A stretch of DNA of 64,000 bases. It comes from Candidatus Endomicrobiellum calonymphae (GTDB lineage: Bacteria; Elusimicrobiota; Endomicrobiia; Endomicrobiales; Endomicrobiaceae). Shown piece by piece: positions 1 to 9,412 of the stretch (position 1 is the stretch's first letter; the number at the start of each line of letters is the position of its first letter). The position numbers and the translations under genes were made by a program. The notes under the pieces are model-generated. The model was not told the origin of the DNA and did no database searches. It worked only from the letters and a program-made list of their open reading frames with translations. The stretch covers positions 62,001 to 126,000 of the forward strand of contig JAISYK010000006.1 in NCBI GenBank assembly GCA_031269945.1, given 5' to 3'.

Positions 1-722
1 CCAAGAAGAAAGTTCTAATTCCAGATATAAATGCCGATTGTCCTATGGCGGATATGATAACCACCGAAAAGTTAAAAGAATTTAAGTCGCAGTGTAAAGA
101 TCCGGTAGTGGTAGCTTATGTGAATACTTCCGCTGCTGTGAAAGCTGAAAGCGATATATGCTGCACGTCTTCGAATGCGGTAGATGTTGTAAAAAGTATT
201 AAAGGTGATGGTGAAATAATTTTTGTCCCTGATAGAAATTTGGGTAATTATATTCAAAAAAAGTTAGGTAGAGGAATGAAAATATGGAATGGCTTTTGTC
301 CTACACATAATAATTTTATTTTGCCGGAATATATTTTAAAAGCTAGGAAAGAACATCCACATGCTGAAATTTTAGTACATCCAGAGTGTCGTCCTGAGGT
401 TATATCTCTGGCAGATCATATCATGTCAACTGGTAATATGTGCAGATATGTTAAAAGAAGTGCTATAAAAGAATTCATCATTGGAACGGAGAGTGGAATT
501 TTATACAAACTTGAAAAGGAAAATCCGAATAAAAATTTTTATTTGGCATCATCTCTTGCGATCTGTCCTAATATGAAAAAAATTACCTTGGCTAAAGTCA
601 AGGATGTGCTTGCAAATATGAAGAATTTAATTTCTGTGCCGGAAGCCATAAGAGAAAGAGCCTGCTACCCAGTTTTAAAGATGTTGAAAGTTACGCAAAA
701 TAAAACAATTTTTAAGAAATAG
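1..722 (+). CDS. nadA: Quinolinate synthase NadA, 5' end cut by the window edge
   Basis: NadA condenses iminoaspartate with dihydroxyacetone phosphate to make quinolinate in de novo NAD synthesis; it is a cytosolic [4Fe-4S] enzyme. The frame is open from base 3, before the first visible ATG at 45, and reads through PDINADCPMADM, so the true start lies upstream of the window. The three cluster cysteines of the family are visible: ICCTSSNAV, HPEC and ICPNMKKITL. The C-terminal RACYPVLKML segment is also typical. The gene ends in TAA and is followed by about 1.5 kb of decayed DNA. Family assignment is very secure; only the N-terminal part is missing from view. Confidence 0.96.
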   Translation, partial: KKKVLIPDINADCPMADMITTEKLKEFKSQCKDPVVVAYVNTSAAVKAESDICCTSSNAVDVVKSIKGDGEIIFVPDRNLGNYIQKKLGRGMKIWNGFCPTHNNFILPEYILKARKEHPHAEILVHPECRPEVISLADHIMSTGNMCRYVKRSAIKEFIIGTESGILYKLEKENPNKNFYLASSLAICPNMKKITLAKVKDVLANMKNLISVPEAIRERACYPVLKMLKVTQNKTIFKK

Positions 723-2193
723 AATACACGAAAGTTAGCGATACTTTATCAGACCCAAAGATTAGGATTAGGTACCGAGATTGTGGAACTTAATAGTAGA
801 AGTTGATCTTAAGTTGTACAAAGTAAGTGACTGACGATATTAAAATTGTAGAATGTTTTGCGGAAAGTAATGCTTTGCTGTTTACGTTGATTTGCATATA
901 AAAAGCTAGGAGGTGGGGTGCGGCAGCAACAAGGACCACCTTTTGATGAAGACACTGGGTGACAAAAATGTAAATTCAGCTTCCCTAAAAAATGAAGATG
1001 TAGGAGATAAAGAAAAAAAGATTTATGAAAATAGTGAAAAGCTTTTTATAAATGGTTCGTCAATGTGTGTTGTTTTTTTAGGATTGTTGTAGCAAATGAC
1101 GAATTTAAATCTATTAAGTTGGCCAATACAACGAAATTGGAGTTGTTGTTAATTAAGAAGGCTTTTGATGAGGGAAATAAGATCAGATTAAAAATATAAA
1201 AAATGACACGTGGTAGGGGGAAACAGGGGTAATAGATAAAATTGAAAAAAAGTATGATTTTAGGTAATGTAAGAAAACTATGAAAGGTGTACTTTGAAAT
1301 TTTGAGAGCTTTAACGAGTTTTGTCATCGCACAGATATAAATGAGGATCACATGTTGAAGGTATAGAGTGTTAAGTGTCAAGTGGGAGATATGGAAGAAA
1401 AAAATTTAGAACATCGTATGGGGATTTTATGCGGAGCAGATAACTTAACTGTTAATTGGAAGTAAATCTTAAATATTGTGATTTTTGTTGTGTGAGGTGA
1501 GACAAGATAAAAAGATTTTTAATGTGGTAATAAGGAGTAAGAATAAAAATGAAATTGAAGGAGCTTAAAAAATTACGAATATGATGTGGAAGTTGCTAAA
1601 AATAATGCAGCGTTTTGTAGGTAAAAAATTAATCTGATGAAAATTATATTATTTCATGAGCTGGGGCCTGTGATGATGATGTGTATATGTTTAAGAGAAA
1701 AGTGTTTGCCTAAATGAATTCGTGTTGCTTTGAGAAGAGAAGTATACTTGGAGTTATAGACGTTTTAGTTGTTGATAAAACAAAAAAAATGGGAGATCTT
1801 GTAAAAATGAAATTAAGAAACTATGGTATAATAAGGGAAGAGAGTAAGAATCTCGTAATTGAATGAGTTATATTTCTAGGTTTTTGTTAACGATTTTTGG
1901 AAAATTTTATTCTGCTGTGAATGCTAATAAGGTTAAGGCGTATGAAGGTAAAGATTATAAAAAAATATTCAGGATGAAGTTGGTTTGGATTTAAGATATG
2001 CGGTCGATCATGTTTCCATGAAGTTAATGTAAGGTAGTATAAGTATAAAATATAGTGGGTTTAAACTTAGATATAAAAAAGCTACCTTGTGTATCGTCGT
2101 GTTCTCGATCTCAGTTAGTATTACACTACTACAGATCCGTAGGTGGAAATTAATTTCCGCGTAGCCTTCCCTTCGATGATGCCAAAAGTGCTG
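723..2193. other. Decayed intergenic region, no recognisable gene
   Basis: Between nadA and the end of metH there is about 1.47 kb with no long frame on either strand. Short stretches of protein-like composition alternate between the three plus frames (for example around 960-1060, 1095-1200 and 1740-1860), which is what a heavily mutated gene looks like, but I could not match any of them to a family. A perfect 14-bp palindrome (GGAAATTAATTTCC) lies at 2145-2158, about 35 bases beyond the metH stop; it is not followed by a T tract in the metH direction, so I do not call it a terminator. Confidence 0.6.
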
Positions 2194-4608
2194 TTATCGT
2201 TTACGAGTTTTTTGTAGGGTTCTTATGTATGAGGCGGCTTCCATAGCGTCTTTAGCATAGGCGTCTGCATTGATTTCTTTTGCAAATTTCTCCGTAACCG
2301 CAGCACCGCCTATGATGATTTTTGTTGGGATACAGTTCATATTTTTTAGTTTTATAACTTTTCTCATTTCTGGCATTGTGGTTGTCATAAGAGCTGAAAG
2401 TCCAATTGCTATAGGATTAACTTCATTGGCTTTGTCTATTATTGCTTGAGAGTCAACATTTATTCCCATATCTATGACGTCAAACCCGTAACTTTCAAGC
2501 ACCGCCCCTACTATATTTTTGCCTATGTCGTGCATATCGCCTTTGACTGTGGCCATTATAATTTTCCCGATAGAAGAAATTTCCTCTTCTCTTTTTAAAG
2601 TGGTTTTTATTATACTAAAGGCTTCCTGTGCGGCTTGTGCGGACATAATTATTTGCGGTAAAAAGTATTCTTTCGCAGTAAATTTTTTCCCAACTATATT
2701 TAGAGCTTTTAGAACATTGTCATTTACTGTTTTAAAAGGATCTTCGTAGGATTCAATAATTTTGTCTAATATACCAGCTATAGGTTCCTTATTACCATTT
2801 AAGATCGAAAGATAAAGATTCTCACATGAAGATAGCTTTTTTGTTTCAGTTGTTGGAGTCTGTTTTGTAAAAGATGTGAAGGATTCCATATATTTGATTG
2901 CACCTTTATCTTTGTTTTCAAGCAAATTTTTAGCTAAAAGATTGTCAATATCCCATTTTGCGTATGGATTGACAATTGCAAAGTCAAGTCCAGCATTCAC
3001 AGCCATCTTTAAGAAAGTTGAGTTAATTGTCTGCCTTGAAGGGAGGCCGAAAGATACATTTGAGATTCCTAAAACAAGCCTGCATTCTGGATATATTTTC
3101 TTTGACTTCTTCATTGCTTTTAATGTTTCCTGTATCTGTTCTGGCGAAGAACTTACTGATAGAACGAGATAATCAAAAATAATATTTTTTCTTTCAAAAT
3201 TATAATGATCTGCAAAATTTAAAATCTTTTTGGCTACATTTAATCTTTCTTGTGCCGTCTTAGGTATTCCACTATCATCTGTTGTCAGTGCAATAAGTGC
3301 TGTGCCGTAGCGTTTTGCAATAGGCAATATAGCACTAAGCTTTGCTCGTTCACCGTTTACAGAATTTATAATAGGTCTGCCAGTGCAGTTTTTAACTCCT
3401 TGCTCTAAAGCCTTGATATTGCTTGAATCTATGCATAAAGGAACCGAAACTATTTCCTGTAATTGGTTCACAGCGTTTGCAAGAAGCTTTACCTCATCAA
3501 CTCCCGGAACTCCCACATTTACGTCTAATAAATTCGCACCGAAACGAACTTGCGAACGTGCTTCGTCTTTTATAGTTGACAAATCGTTTTTAACCAATTC
3601 TTCTTGAAACTTTTTTCTATTAGTTGGATTTATCCTTTCGCCTATAAAAACAGGTTTTTTAATTTCATTTATGTCTACGACTTTCGTTCTCGTTGAAAGG
3701 AAGTATTTATCTTTTTTATCGCGTATTTTTGGAGCTTTATATTTAAGTTCGTTAGATAAAAGTTTTATGAATTCAGGAGTTGTTCCGCAGCAGCCGCCGA
3801 GCATATTAACACCATAAAAATAGGCTTTTAAGCTTGCTTCCAGAAATTCTTCCTTTGTTTCTAAGAATTTTGTCTCATGATTAATTAGTTCCGGAATTCC
3901 AGCATTGGGCTTGAAAGATACGGGAAGATTTGTGTTTTTGCACAGAACTTGCGAAAGTTCCGCCAGCTCTATAGAACCTATACAACAGTTTAGCCCAATC
4001 GCATCAGCGCCTAAACTTTCCACCACGGAGATAAAACTTTTTAAATCTGTACCAGTAACCGTTGTGCCGTCTGCAGAAAAAGTCATAGTGACGATAATTG
4101 CACCCTCAAAGTTGTCTTTTGCCGCGAGAATTGCCGCTTTAGTCTCTTTTATTTCAGTCATTGTTTCAATGATTATAACATCTGCTCCGTGTTTTTGAAG
4201 AAGAGCTGATTGTAATGCGAAAGCTTTATAAGCATCGTCGAAAGACAAGGTGCCTAACGGCTCAATGTAATTGCCAGTTGAAGATACATCGCCAGCGACA
4301 ATAATATCTGGTGAAATTTTTCTTATTAAGTCAATTCCTGACTTTATTATATCTTCGGCTTTATCTAAAAAGTTGTGTTGTTGTAATATTATGGAGTTTG
4401 CTCCGAATGTGTTTGTGAGAACTACGTCTGCTCCAGCATCTATGTAAGAAGAATAAATTTCAGAAACTCTTTCTGGAAATTTAATATTTAGTTCTTCAGG
4501 AATTGTAACGTCGTCAAGATATTTTTTCTTTTGCAGCTCGGTCCCCATCGCCCCGCTCATAATTAACACACGGTGCTTAAGCATGTCCAAAAAATTTGAC
4601 TTGTTCAT
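2194..4608 (-). CDS. metH: Cobalamin-dependent methionine synthase, short form without reactivation domain
   Basis: Transfers a methyl group from methyltetrahydrofolate via methylcobalamin to homocysteine. Domain order in 804 residues: homocysteine-binding barrel (about 1-285) with zinc-ligand motifs GLNCC (205-209) and GGCCGTTP (271-278); pterin-binding barrel beginning near FIGERINPT (about 320-600); cobalamin cap and Rossmann domains with the lower-ligand motif GDMHDIG, His693. E. coli-type MetH is about 1,220 residues because it also carries the AdoMet reactivation domain; here that function is the upstream gene on the same strand. ATG start, 137 bases after that gene's stop, so probably one transcript. 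No SAM or cobalamin riboswitch was recognised upstream. Confidence 0.95.
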   Translation of the reverse strand: MNKSNFLDMLKHRVLIMSGAMGTELQKKKYLDDVTIPEELNIKFPERVSEIYSSYIDAGADVVLTNTFGANSIILQQHNFLDKAEDIIKSGIDLIRKISPDIIVAGDVSSTGNYIEPLGTLSFDDAYKAFALQSALLQKHGADVIIIETMTEIKETKAAILAAKDNFEGAIIVTMTFSADGTTVTGTDLKSFISVVESLGADAIGLNCCIGSIELAELSQVLCKNTNLPVSFKPNAGIPELINHETKFLETKEEFLEASLKAYFYGVNMLGGCCGTTPEFIKLLSNELKYKAPKIRDKKDKYFLSTRTKVVDINEIKKPVFIGERINPTNRKKFQEELVKNDLSTIKDEARSQVRFGANLLDVNVGVPGVDEVKLLANAVNQLQEIVSVPLCIDSSNIKALEQGVKNCTGRPIINSVNGERAKLSAILPIAKRYGTALIALTTDDSGIPKTAQERLNVAKKILNFADHYNFERKNIIFDYLVLSVSSSPEQIQETLKAMKKSKKIYPECRLVLGISNVSFGLPSRQTINSTFLKMAVNAGLDFAIVNPYAKWDIDNLLAKNLLENKDKGAIKYMESFTSFTKQTPTTETKKLSSCENLYLSILNGNKEPIAGILDKIIESYEDPFKTVNDNVLKALNIVGKKFTAKEYFLPQIIMSAQAAQEAFSIIKTTLKREEEISSIGKIIMATVKGDMHDIGKNIVGAVLESYGFDVIDMGINVDSQAIIDKANEVNPIAIGLSALMTTTMPEMRKVIKLKNMNCIPTKIIIGGAAVTEKFAKEINADAYAKDAMEAASYIRTLQKTRKR

Positions 4609-4745
4609 TTAACATCCTAAACTTTTATGCACACTCCCTTACATGATCTGGAGTGAAAGATTCTACTAATCAAAAAATAATTTTAAAGGTAACGTGTTAC
4701 TTAGGTAAACCAAGTTGTATTTTAATCATTCATAAATTCGCCACA

Positions 4746-5357
4746 TCATGAATTAATTTTTTTGACTCCTACCAAAGCTGAAACAGATTTTTCAGGTTTC
4801 ATATGATAAAATCTGTTTAGAGTAATTCCTGCACGTGCTGTGCCGATCCAACTTAAAAATTGTTTGTTGGCTTCAAGTGGCCAATCGCCGTATCCCGGAG
4901 AGTATCTTTTTGTCAATACGTTGTCTTTTTTTTCATAAGCTTTAATTTGTGCGTTGGCAAGAGTTATAACTTCCTCTGCAGCCACGGATCCTGCCGCGTC
5001 TAGTATTAAAGCGTTAAAAATTTCCTTTTTTTTTAAACAGTCGTCTCTTTTTTTTTCCAACGCACTACCTATAGTTACGGCTATTCCATATGCCTTGAAA
5101 CAGTTCTCTAAAAGTACTGCGACATTACTGCTTTTAATTTCATACCCACTCTCAAATAAAATTGAGTTCCCATGTAACGTTATATTTTCAATCGCAATCA
5201 CCGATTTAGGTTTAATGAGTTTTTGAGCTAAGTTTAAATTTTCTTTTATTAAGTTAATAGTCCTTATGTCAAGTTTTGTTTTATTGTGCAAATATCCTAA
5301 TCTTGCAAGTAATTCACTGTAGGATATCTCTACAATTGAAACATTTACCATAGCCAC
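4746..5357 (-). CDS. Stand-alone MetH reactivation domain protein
   Basis: 203 residues matching the AdoMet-binding activation domain of methionine synthase, here as a separate polypeptide. The diagnostic block RYSPGYGDWPL (from residue 151) and the C-terminal GITLNRFYHM and KSVSALVGV segments are those of the MetH activation domain, which reductively remethylates oxidised cobalamin using AdoMet. It is encoded directly upstream of metH on the same strand, so the two proteins are expected to act as a split MetH. The first possible start is GTG at 5357; an ATG two codons in (5351) is equally possible. Split MetH systems are known in anaerobic bacteria; the assignment of this gene is secure. Confidence 0.9.
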   Translation of the reverse strand: MAMVNVSIVEISYSELLARLGYLHNKTKLDIRTINLIKENLNLAQKLIKPKSVIAIENITLHGNSILFESGYEIKSSNVAVLLENCFKAYGIAVTIGSALEKKRDDCLKKKEIFNALILDAAGSVAAEEVITLANAQIKAYEKKDNVLTKRYSPGYGDWPLEANKQFLSWIGTARAGITLNRFYHMKPEKSVSALVGVKKINS

Positions 5358-6689
5358 GCATTCTACAAAAATTATTTATACAAGTAAAAGTGGTTTTAAA
5401 AAAAATCGTTCGGTGGGATATATCTATTGTAGTACTGTATGGTTAATATAACTGTGTAATAAACGTTGATGTTAATGTAAATATAAAAAATAGAATTTTT
5501 GAAAAGATTGAACTGATTTGTAATAAATAGATAAGAATGATGCTACAAAATGTTAATTGTTGAAGATCGTTGTCGATGCTGCGATTGCAATAACAGTATT
5601 ACTACGTTTTTAAGCAAGAAAGGGGAAAAATAAAATTGTAGAAGTAACTCTTAAAAATTATATTTGTATCGTATGTGGATAAAAAAACAGAGTATGAAAA
5701 ACATAAAAGCTGTTGTCATAAATATAAAATTATGTGTCAAGTATGTGAAGTGTATGAAATATTTTTTTTCTATGGATAGAGAAAAACGCATGAATTCTCA
5801 TAAAATCCATTAAAGTGAGTAGCCCAAAGAGCTCCGCTAAAATATATAGTGATAGTAATTCAAATTTTAATGTTCTATTTACTAATCAGAATTGGTGTGA
5901 TAAAAATATTTTTAGTAAGAAGTTCCCAAAATCTACTGAATAGATGAATTGTTTAATAAAGTTTCTAGTCGATAATTTAAAACATTCCTGAGAATATTAT
6001 GATTGTAATTATCTTAGTTTTCTAGATTTAATTTTTACAACTGTAAGTTTAAATAAAAAATTAAATTATATTTGTGAATCTGTGTAAAAACGTGAACTAA
6101 TAAAAAGATATTGAATTCTATTGAGGTTACTTGTTTAAACCTAACTTTAAGTATAGATGGGGAAAATACGAAGAAATTAAAAAAGGCACCCGAGCTTCTG
6201 AAATTATTTTTATGGCTATGGAGTTTGACAAGGAGAAACGTGAGAAGTTTGTAAAAGAAAATGTAGGTTTTGTTATTAAAAATTTGGTCTTGAGTCAAAA
6301 TGCTTATTTGACGTTTCAATTGACAGTTAAAGTTGTCTTTTTATACAATGTGGAACCGCGAACATAGAAGTTTTAGTGATAGTGCTACTCGTAAGCGCGT
6401 AGTTTACTGGCGGTTGTTCTCTTGAATATTACTGGAATAAAGTTTTTGATGTTTTTAGTCCAATGAATACCATAAAAGCAGTGGTATGTATGGGGGTTGT
6501 GTTATTTGTATAAATTATAGCGCTGCGTGTTACTAGGAACTTGTTTGGAGTGTTTAAGTCTTACGATAAAAATTTCACTGATGTGTATGTGTAGCAAACT
6601 GGAGACTTTGTGTGTATTAAATATCTTATAGACGTTCTGTGATTTCTGTTTTGAAAGTTTTCCCAATTATTTAGTTTATAATTCTCCGA
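5358..6689. other. Decayed region; one unexplained 78-codon frame
   Basis: About 1.3 kb without a recognisable gene. The only sizeable plus-strand frame, 6131-6367, encodes 78 lysine/glutamate-rich residues including KYEEIKKG and FVIKNLVLSQN; it has no ribosome site or partner that would support it as a functional gene, and I could not assign it. It has the look of an in-frame fragment of a larger dead gene, since the flanking DNA is equally protein-like but full of stops. It lies upstream of the kdsB remnant and could have belonged to the same LPS operon. Confidence 0.5.
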
Positions 6690-7318
6690 AGTTCGACATT
6701 TTGAAGACAAGAATTCTGGCTGTAAATCAGCAAATTGTGAGAATGTACAGAGAGAAAGGGAACGTGGTGCTTGTTCAATCTGAAAATAAAATCGCAGGTA
6801 TTTTCACAATAATAAAGAAAAGTTTTTGATGTTATCTGTGTTTGGCCGTGAGATGACACTGTTGTTGTATCTGTAGTGGCTATGGCATTAACTGTGAAGG
6901 CAGATTTAATAAATTCTGCTGAAATTGTAAACTTTATGCCGGAGTAGTTATTGGCAAATTTGAAACTGCGGCAATATACAATAGATCAGCATGAGTTGAA
7001 AGAAGTGATAGTGGGTTTATATAAAAAGTGAAGAAGGCTGTAGTTACTCTATCAATGTATGAATCAAGTGGGTTTTTCGATAAGCCATTGATTTAAATAA
7101 GAAAAAAAATCTCTCACACAAGCATGTTGGAGTTTATGGATGTAAAAGAAAATTTTTATTAGACTTTTTAAAAAGTAGTGTGTTATTTTTAGAGAAAGTT
7201 GAAAATATTGAACAATTAAAAGTTTTAGAGAGTAAAAAAACAAAAGTTGTTACGGCAGAGTGTGAATCCAATAGGGGTTGATACATCTGGAGATGTTCTG
7301 TAGAGTTGATAAGTATCT
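6690..7318 (+). pseudogene. kdsB: Remnant of CMP-Kdo synthetase (3-deoxy-manno-octulosonate cytidylyltransferase)
   Basis: No continuous frame, but three-frame reading gives KdsB pieces in the correct order: a DVICVWPxDDTVVV segment (x = stop) in place of the VNVQGDEP motif near 6828; a GFFDKPLI segment in the place of YFSRxxIP near 7070; then a strong run from about 7102, with SHKHVGVYG (family kHiGiYaY), EKVENIEQLKVLES (family LEQLRaLE) and, after a frameshift, IGVDTSGDV (family giDTpeDL). KdsB activates Kdo with CTP for lipid A core assembly. The stops and shifts make it non-functional. It lies just upstream of a kdsA remnant and intact kdsC, an expected Kdo operon order. The identification of the 3' half is strong; the 5' boundary is uncertain. 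Confidence 0.8.
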
Positions 7319-7464
7319 GTTAGTTGCTTTGTGATTTTATATTGCGATGCAGCTTTAGTTGGGTTTTTGTGTGCTTGTTACTTTTATTACTTTTAGTGGG
7401 GGATCAGGTTAAAAGTGTGTAACGAATGGAGAAGAACTGAGAGAAATGAGTGTATTATTTTTTT

Positions 7465-8170
7465 TGAGTGATGTAAGGTCAGCCTTGTTATTATAGATGG
7501 ACAAAGTGCGTAATTGCGAACGAAAGATATGCTTTTTTAAGCTTAACTTTAAATTTGATGGGAGATAACATTGTGGAGTTTTGGAGTCTCTTCATTTTTA
7601 GAGATTTCTGCGGTAAAGCAAATTGTTTGTTGGATTGTTCTTGTAGTGAGGAAGGTGTTGAAAAAGGCTTGAAATTCTGACTAGAATCAAAAGAGCGTTA
7701 AGGTTAGGTGTTATTAGAGATGTTCATAATAGAGTCCAAGTTCCGAAAAGTTGTACGAGTCATGGATTTAGGTTCAAGTCCCCTGTGTTTTCACCGCGTC
7801 AAACGAATTTAATAAAGACGTGTGACTCTCTTCTCTACTGGTAACAGGAAAACATGTTAATATTAAAAGGTGGTGGTGGGTATTTTTTATACCATAATAA
7901 TCTCGCGGTAGATTTCAAAGAGGTAGAAATAGAGGAAAAAGTGAGCTATCATGTGTTGATCTTGATAAGTAAGGAGTTTGTCTTACCTATTTCATGAGCG
8001 ACTGCAGTGCTTGGATTTCTGTGCTGTCTATAGAAAAGTTCATGGCAATCCTAATGAAGTACTTTCAGAGGGAGCAAACGAACGGTGTTGACTTAAAATG
8101 TTTTAAGCAAATATTTAAATATATAATAGATAAGTTGGTGAGAGAATATAAAGAAGATATTATGCTGTGA
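7465..8170 (+). pseudogene. kdsA: Remnant of Kdo-8-phosphate synthase
   Basis: KdsA condenses PEP with arabinose 5-phosphate. Ordered family blocks survive in shifting frames: VIANERYA near 7510, CGKANCL for the family KANRTS near 7615, EEGVEKGLKF, RDVHNRVQVP for TDVHxxxQV near 7718, SPRQTNLIKT for CRQTDLI near 7790, ENMLILKGGGGYFLYHNN for the ERGTxFGYNNL block near 7850, LAVDF, and VHGNPNEVLSEGAN for EVHPxPxxALSDG near 8040. At least four frameshifts and several stops separate them, so no product is possible. With the kdsB remnant upstream and intact kdsC downstream this marks the loss of Kdo synthesis at this locus. Confidence 0.85.
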
Positions 8171-8279
8171 AAATTGCGTGATATGTTTGTGTTGTTTTGG
8201 TCAGCTGTGTTTTATTGGTAGAATCAAGGATATTGCTTATAAGCTTAATTACTAAATGCGGAGATGTGGTAAATGAATA

Positions 8280-8819
8280 ATGAAAATTGAAAGGTGTATT
8301 GTAGAAAAAGCTAGAGAGATTAGGCTTTTAGCTTGTGATGTAGATGGCGTTCTAACGCGTGGAGAAATAATAATTTTAAATAACGGCGAAGAAATAAAAG
8401 TGTGGAACGTTAAAGATGGAATGGGGTACAATGAGCTTTTTAAGGTCCATCCTAGGATTAAAACTGCGTGGATAACTGGTAGACAGTCTCTTCAAGTGGA
8501 AATGCGTGCGAAAAATATGGGTATAGATTATCTCGTGCAGGATTGTATGAGTAAAATGTCGGCATTGAAAAAAATATTAGAGAAAGATTGTTTTAATGTC
8601 TCCGAAGTGGCGTATATTGGTGATGATATAGTGGATATATCTATACTAAAAGCCGTAGGGTTATCGATATGTCCTATGGATGCATGTGGGGAAGTAAAAA
8701 AACATGTTGATCATGTTTCAGTTTTTAACGGAGGGGAAGGTGTTGTGAGAGAAGTGATAGAACTTATTATGAAGGCTAAAGGTGAATGGGGAAAAATTTT
8801 GAGTAGTTATGAACGATGA
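8280..8819 (+). CDS. kdsC: Kdo-8-phosphate phosphatase
   Basis: HAD-superfamily C0 phosphatase that removes the phosphate from Kdo 8-phosphate. The 179 residues match the usual KdsC length. HAD motif I is CDVDGVLT with Asp20 and Asp22; motif II is AWITGR; the YIGDDIVD motif carries the metal-binding aspartates. The ATG at 8280 follows weak ribosome-site-like bases GGAGATG. It is the first intact gene after the dead kdsB and kdsA and is followed by lptC-lptA-lptB. Because the enzyme making its normal substrate is dead here, it is either a recent leftover, has another substrate, or a second kdsA exists elsewhere. The residue pattern looks intact. Confidence 0.92.
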   Translation: MKIERCIVEKAREIRLLACDVDGVLTRGEIIILNNGEEIKVWNVKDGMGYNELFKVHPRIKTAWITGRQSLQVEMRAKNMGIDYLVQDCMSKMSALKKILEKDCFNVSEVAYIGDDIVDISILKAVGLSICPMDACGEVKKHVDHVSVFNGGEGVVREVIELIMKAKGEWGKILSSYER

Positions 8820-8893
8820 GTGAGATCTATATATCAGGATTTTGTCGTATTTTATGCTTTTTATTTATTTTTTTTCTTTTGGCTTGAAAAGAT

Positions 8894-9412
8894 ATGTTTT
8901 ATAAAAGTTACATATTATTGTCGGTGATAATGTTCACTACTTTTTTGCTTCTAAGTTGTAAATCTAGAGGACTTATCATCGATGAAAGTTTGCCTAGTTA
9001 TGATCAGAAAGTGGAAAAATTTGTAGCAACCCGCGTCTACAAAGGGGAAATTAATATGATTGTTGAGGGAAGGTCTGCCATTGTAGATGCTAGAAATATT
9101 GTCGATTTAAGTCATCCTGTAATAAAACTTTACGATAAAGGCGATTGTGTTTTCAATCTAATCGCTGAAAATGTCAAAATAAATATGGAAACATGTGATG
9201 TTAAGTGTAGTGGCAAGTGTGTTATAAATGCTATAAATGGCGAAAACTTGCAAACTACAAATTTAATGTATAACGCCAAAAACAATTTGATTTACAGCAA
9301 TAATGATGTTAAGTTTACGAAACGTGGTGAGACAATATATGGCACAAGTTTTAAATCAGATACAAAGTTAAATAATATTGTTATTAAAAATCATAGAGTT
9401 ATAATTGATTAA
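8894..9412 (+). CDS. lptC: LPS export protein LptC
   Basis: Small envelope protein of the Lpt bridge that passes LPS from the LptB2FG transporter to LptA. The 172-residue product starts with a hydrophobic stretch ending in a lipobox-like LLLSC (Cys22), so it may be a lipoprotein instead of the single-membrane-anchor form of E. coli; the rest has the short beta-strand repeats of the LptC/OstA fold. The call depends on weak sequence similarity plus the gene order kdsC-lptC-lptA-lptB, which is typical. Its stop codon overlaps the next gene's start by 8 bases. Confidence 0.82.
   Translation: MFYKSYILLSVIMFTTFLLLSCKSRGLIIDESLPSYDQKVEKFVATRVYKGEINMIVEGRSAIVDARNIVDLSHPVIKLYDKGDCVFNLIAENVKINMETCDVKCSGKCVINAINGENLQTTNLMYNAKNNLIYSNNDVKFTKRGETIYGTSFKSDTKLNNIVIKNHRVIID

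Noticed and set aside
1046-1381. 111-codon minus-strand frame
   Set aside because: No ribosome site, no motif, low-complexity Leu/Ile/Phe composition; the plus strand is the more protein-like one here.
2145-2158. Palindrome GGAAATTAATTTCC as metH terminator
   Set aside because: No U tract follows in the direction of metH transcription and the stem has no loop.
5360-5388. Minus-strand promoter-like TTTACT-N17-TAGAAT before the MetH reactivation gene
   Set aside because: It would put the transcription start at or inside the start codon, so it is probably chance in AT-rich DNA.
4609-5500. SAM or cobalamin riboswitch upstream of metH or its reactivation gene
   Set aside because: No SAM-I core or B12 box was seen in the leader on the minus strand; the 137-base gap in the pair is AT-rich and without conserved elements.
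7740-7800. tRNA or tmRNA 3'-end-like sequence GGTTCAAGTCCCC
   Set aside because: The T-stem does not pair beyond two or three bases and no acceptor or anticodon arm fits; the segment falls inside the kdsA remnant between the RDVHNRVQ and RQTNLI blocks.
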